This document shows, piece after piece, positions 3,392 through 5,907 of a stretch of 5,907 bases of DNA; within the stretch, counting starts at the first letter, position 1; each line of letters starts with the position of its first letter. The stretch covers positions 1 through 5,907 of the forward strand of contig DJFP01000112.1 of assembly GCA_002432565.1 (NCBI GenBank). The letters run 5' to 3'. A model generated the notes under the pieces. The model had not been told where the DNA came from. It searched no databases and saw only the letters and a program-made list of their open reading frames with translations. Both the position numbers and the translations under genes were made by a program. The DNA is from Flavobacteriales bacterium UBA5869 (GTDB lineage Bacteria > Bacteroidota > Bacteroidia > Flavobacteriales_D > Crocinitomicaceae).

Positions 3392-5907
3392 ATGCAAAAA
3401 ATGACTTTAGGCACTTTTGTGCTTGCTATATTTCTATCAATAAATTATGATGGATTATCACAACAATTACCCACTGGCACACCTCCTGCGAATAATACAA
3501 ATGCTCAAGCAAGTGCCGGGTGGTATAGAGGAGGGAATGCTCTTATAAATGGTGGTAATAATGTATTTGGAACTTTGTGGAATTCTCCGATCTATACGAG
3601 AACAAATGGCATTACACGAACTCGTTTAAATGGAACTCTCACCAACAACTATCTGGGTACTGGGTTCCTTCATGATGTCTCCGGTCATTTCGGGATTGGT
3701 CTGAACGGTTATTTCAACACAGAAACACCTTTAACAATGCTTCATTTGGAAGGGCCTAGCAATGTTCCTCAATTTACAGGCGGCCAGTTTCGTGCCTGGA
3801 TGCGCACCGGGATGTTTGCCCGTGAAAACTCGGATGCGATGTATGTGGGGATGAAACCGGAAGGAAGTAATCGAAGTGATGCTGTTGTGAGCTGGAGCGA
3901 TGACAGTGGTCCGGTAGATAACCTGCGCTTTCTATTTGTGACGACTTTGAATACCCTTCCGGGTGCAGTCAATCCATTGATCGGGAATTCTCAAAACGGT
4001 TATGAAATGATGCGGATGACAGCTTCCGGGCCGGTCAATCAAGCCGGTTTTCAATCTGGTCACATAGGTATCGGACCCTTATTCAATGATGCAAACCAGC
4101 CACAGAACCGCATGCATATCAATGCTGAAAGTGGTTTGGCCACATTCGTGCAGATTTCAAATATAGCAGGCGGTGGACGCCCGGGAACCGGACAAACCGG
4201 AACGGATGGTTTAAAACTTGGATTACAAAGTTTCACTCCACCTAATGGACTTAGACAGTATGGTTACCTGCAATGGCAGGAAAACACGCCATTCATTGTT
4301 CAAACCGCATCAACAGGAGCAGGGGCTAGCACTACAACCGGTGAGCGTCTTCGAATTACTTCTATTGGTGCTTTGAACAATACTGAAGGTGGTTTTGGCG
4401 GGCTTACAACACCTGCAAACAGAACACGCATCGCCATTAGTGCAGATGGGGCAAACCCAATCACCCGTCCATTAAGTTTGTTACATCTTGGATTTAATAC
4501 CGGCGCTATTTCATTCCCAACGCCTGGTACTGACGGATGGAGACCCTGGATGGATTTGGGAATTTTCACTACGAACGGATCTGATAATGTCTATTTAGGT
4601 TTAAAACAAGAAACAGGTCCGGCAGGAGACCGACAAGATGCTGTATTAAGTTGGGGAGATAATCAAACTTCGGGATTACCTCCGGGTAACGGACCGGATA
4701 ATTTCCGAATGATCTTCACTTCAACAACTGCTGCTTCGGGTGGTGGAACTCCACCGGCAACAGGCGCAAACGGTTTGGAAGGAATGCGAATGACACCAAC
4801 AACAGCAACAGGCGTATTTACAGGTATTGGAGGTGATCCTACTGCACCTAACAACTATGTTGGAGGAAGTGTCAACCCAACTGCTACTTTGGAAGTAAAT
4901 TCCTGGGGAGCAACCAATGTTTCAGGCGGTAGTTCAGGATTACGTTTTACCAATCTAAATACCACTTCCCCAACAATCGCAAATCCTGGAACGGGTGTCT
5001 TAGCTGTAAATGCTTCCGGTGATGTGATCTATGTCCCGCAAACAACGAATGGACTAGCTTGCTGGGACCTGGATGGAAATGGCATTTTTGATGTGGCTAC
5101 GGAAGACATGAATAGTAATGGTATTCCAGACGTGGGAGATTGCCAGGGAGTTGCCGGACCGGTGGGTCCAGCAGGGCCGACAGGAGCAACGGGACCGGTT
5201 GGACCGGCGGGTGCAACTGGACCAACGGGTGCAACTGGACCGGCAGGGCCAATGGGGCCGATGGGACCAATCGGTTTAACGGGTCCGCAAGGACCACAGG
5301 GTATTGCAGGACCAACAGGGCCGCAAGGTCCGGCAGGTGGAATTGTTGCTGCTCAAAACGGATTGAATCTAATCAATCCTACTACCGTGGAGTTGGGAGG
5401 TCCGCTTCTTCACAATACCGAAGTTTATGCAAATAACTTCGATATGGTATTCAATAACACATATGGAAATTTTATTGTGGGAAACACCAACATTCAAAAT
5501 CCCGGAATTAATTCACACCAGAACATTATTTTAGGTTTGAACAACAACATCAATATTAATACTGCGAACTATCCATCCGGTTGGGCGCACAATATCTTTG
5601 GTAATGCGAATACAGTTTATAACCAGGGAACCAAAATTTTTGGAAACAATAACGAGGTTGGAAATAATACCTATGCTGCGGCAGGTGATGGAGATTTCGT
5701 AATTGGAAGAAATAACAAATCGAATACACTAACTGGTGCTCAGGGAGGTTACACAATCGGTGCAAACAATGAGAACCAGGGATATTTCAATTACGTGTAT
5801 GGAAAAACTAATATTCTAAGTGGTGAAGAAGCGTTTGCCTACGGAAACAATAACATTACAAAAGGGTTCAGAGCTCATTCATTCGGTAACTATACCTATG
5901 CTCCCGA
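3392..5907 (+). CDS. Collagen-like surface fibre with YadA-head-like repeats (3' end beyond window)
   Basis: One open frame runs 838 codons from ATG3392 to the edge without a stop. Order seen: signal peptide (1-24, ending LSQ); WYRGGN at 44-49; module 1 at about 116-210 ([29 protein letters not shown]); GHIGIGPLF and MHIN at 223-244; module 2 at about 361-468 with the same landmarks (LLHLG, PWMDLG, YLGLKQE, DAVLSW, RMT); TLEV, then GLRFTNL and [17 protein letters not shown], typical of Bacteroidota tail-fibre-like proteins. An acidic loop, DLDGNG...DMNSNG, lies between Cys557 and Cys584 and looks calcium-binding. Residues 586-648 are 21 perfect Gly-X-Y triplets rich in GPx and GAT, followed by [15 protein letters not shown]. 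From about 690 come xxGNNN repeats like trimeric adhesin heads. I infer a trimeric surface fibre or adhesin; the C-terminus, and so its anchoring or export signal, is outside the window. A prophage-derived tail fibre is the alternative, but no phage genes are nearby. Confidence 0.88.
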   Translation, partial: MQKMTLGTFVLAIFLSINYDGLSQQLPTGTPPANNTNAQASAGWYRGGNALINGGNNVFGTLWNSPIYTRTNGITRTRLNGTLTNNYLGTGFLHDVSGHFGIGLNGYFNTETPLTMLHLEGPSNVPQFTGGQFRAWMRTGMFARENSDAMYVGMKPEGSNRSDAVVSWSDDSGPVDNLRFLFVTTLNTLPGAVNPLIGNSQNGYEMMRMTASGPVNQAGFQSGHIGIGPLFNDANQPQNRMHINAESGLATFVQISNIAGGGRPGTGQTGTDGLKLGLQSFTPPNGLRQYGYLQWQENTPFIVQTASTGAGASTTTGERLRITSIGALNNTEGGFGGLTTPANRTRIAISADGANPITRPLSLLHLGFNTGAISFPTPGTDGWRPWMDLGIFTTNGSDNVYLGLKQETGPAGDRQDAVLSWGDNQTSGLPPGNGPDNFRMIFTSTTAASGGGTPPATGANGLEGMRMTPTTATGVFTGIGGDPTAPNNYVGGSVNPTATLEVNSWGATNVSGGSSGLRFTNLNTTSPTIANPGTGVLAVNASGDVIYVPQTTNGLACWDLDGNGIFDVATEDMNSNGIPDVGDCQGVAGPVGPAGPTGATGPVGPAGATGPTGATGPAGPMGPMGPIGLTGPQGPQGIAGPTGPQGPAGGIVAAQNGLNLINPTTVELGGPLLHNTEVYANNFDMVFNNTYGNFIVGNTNIQNPGINSHQNIILGLNNNININTANYPSGWAHNIFGNANTVYNQGTKIFGNNNEVGNNTYAAAGDGDFVIGRNNKSNTLTGAQGGYTIGANNENQGYFNYVYGKTNILSGEEAFAYGNNNITKGFRAHSFGNYTYAP

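Noticed and set aside
3769..4854. Three minus-strand frames across the fibre gene
   Set aside because: They are shadows of the 838-codon plus-strand frame and have no recognisable domains or start signals.
5147..5335. CRISPR or DNA tandem-repeat array in the periodic 9-base GGxCCx sequence
   Set aside because: The periodicity is explained by collagen Gly-Pro-X codons with variable third bases. There are no spacer-repeat alternations of CRISPR size.
5097..5436. Overlapping plus and minus frames across the collagen-like region
   Set aside because: Gly-X-Y coding repeats keep other frames open by their skewed codons. Only the frame from 3392 gives perfect Gly-X-Y and continues sensibly on both sides.
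3392..5907. Active prophage tail module
   Set aside because: The collagen and tail-fibre-like motifs fit phage fibres, but the gene has a signal peptide, and its neighbours are T9SS-sorted proteins with no capsid, terminase or tail genes in the window.

Overview
The window looks like a Bacteroidota chromosome, most likely Flavobacteriales. The lineage is inferred from three things: gliding-motility-type (CHU_C, type B) C-terminal sorting domains on two predicted secreted proteins, TAnnTTTG-type promoter boxes, and weak or absent Shine-Dalgarno sequences. I cannot name a genus. The collagen-like fibre with WxxGGN and LHL/LHI motifs resembles large surface proteins I associate with Fluviicola-like bacteria, but that is recall, not a search.

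Layout. Positions 1-152 (minus strand) hold the N-terminal 50 residues of a YgiQ-family radical SAM protein. The rest is dominated by two tandem copies of one cassette, both on the plus strand: a 57-bp promoter-bearing repeat, a leader with a small hairpin, a secreted protein ending in a type B T9SS sorting domain, and, 9-11 bases later, a fibre gene. Cassette 1 spans 260-1764. Its sorting-domain protein (420-1373) is intact, but its fibre gene (1385-1764) is a relic with a net 31-base deletion, a 1-base deletion and a lost 3' end. A convergent XRE-type regulator gene (1773-2018, minus) with a 20-bp palindrome upstream sits right after the break. Cassette 2 starts at 2225. It has a beta-propeller-like sorting-domain protein (2366-3382, apparently with a non-ATG start) and an intact fibre gene from 3392 that runs off the end of the window with no stop codon (838 codons seen).

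The fibre protein is strongly modular. It has a signal peptide, a diverged N-terminal segment, two related globular modules, a tail-fibre-like linker, an acidic Ca-binding-like loop between two cysteines, 21 uninterrupted Gly-X-Y collagen triplets, and a run of YadA-head-like repeats that settles into a 14-residue period. It is most simply read as a trimeric surface fibre or adhesin.

The most interesting feature is the architecture. The two cassettes share a 100% identical 57-bp repeat at the 5' end and a fibre core about 88% identical at the 3' end. Between them lie different sorting-domain proteins and fibre N-termini. This suggests an exchangeable, promoter-tagged surface-protein cassette, with cassette 1 now partly decayed. 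A G8 tract inside the first sorting-domain gene is a possible slippage site.
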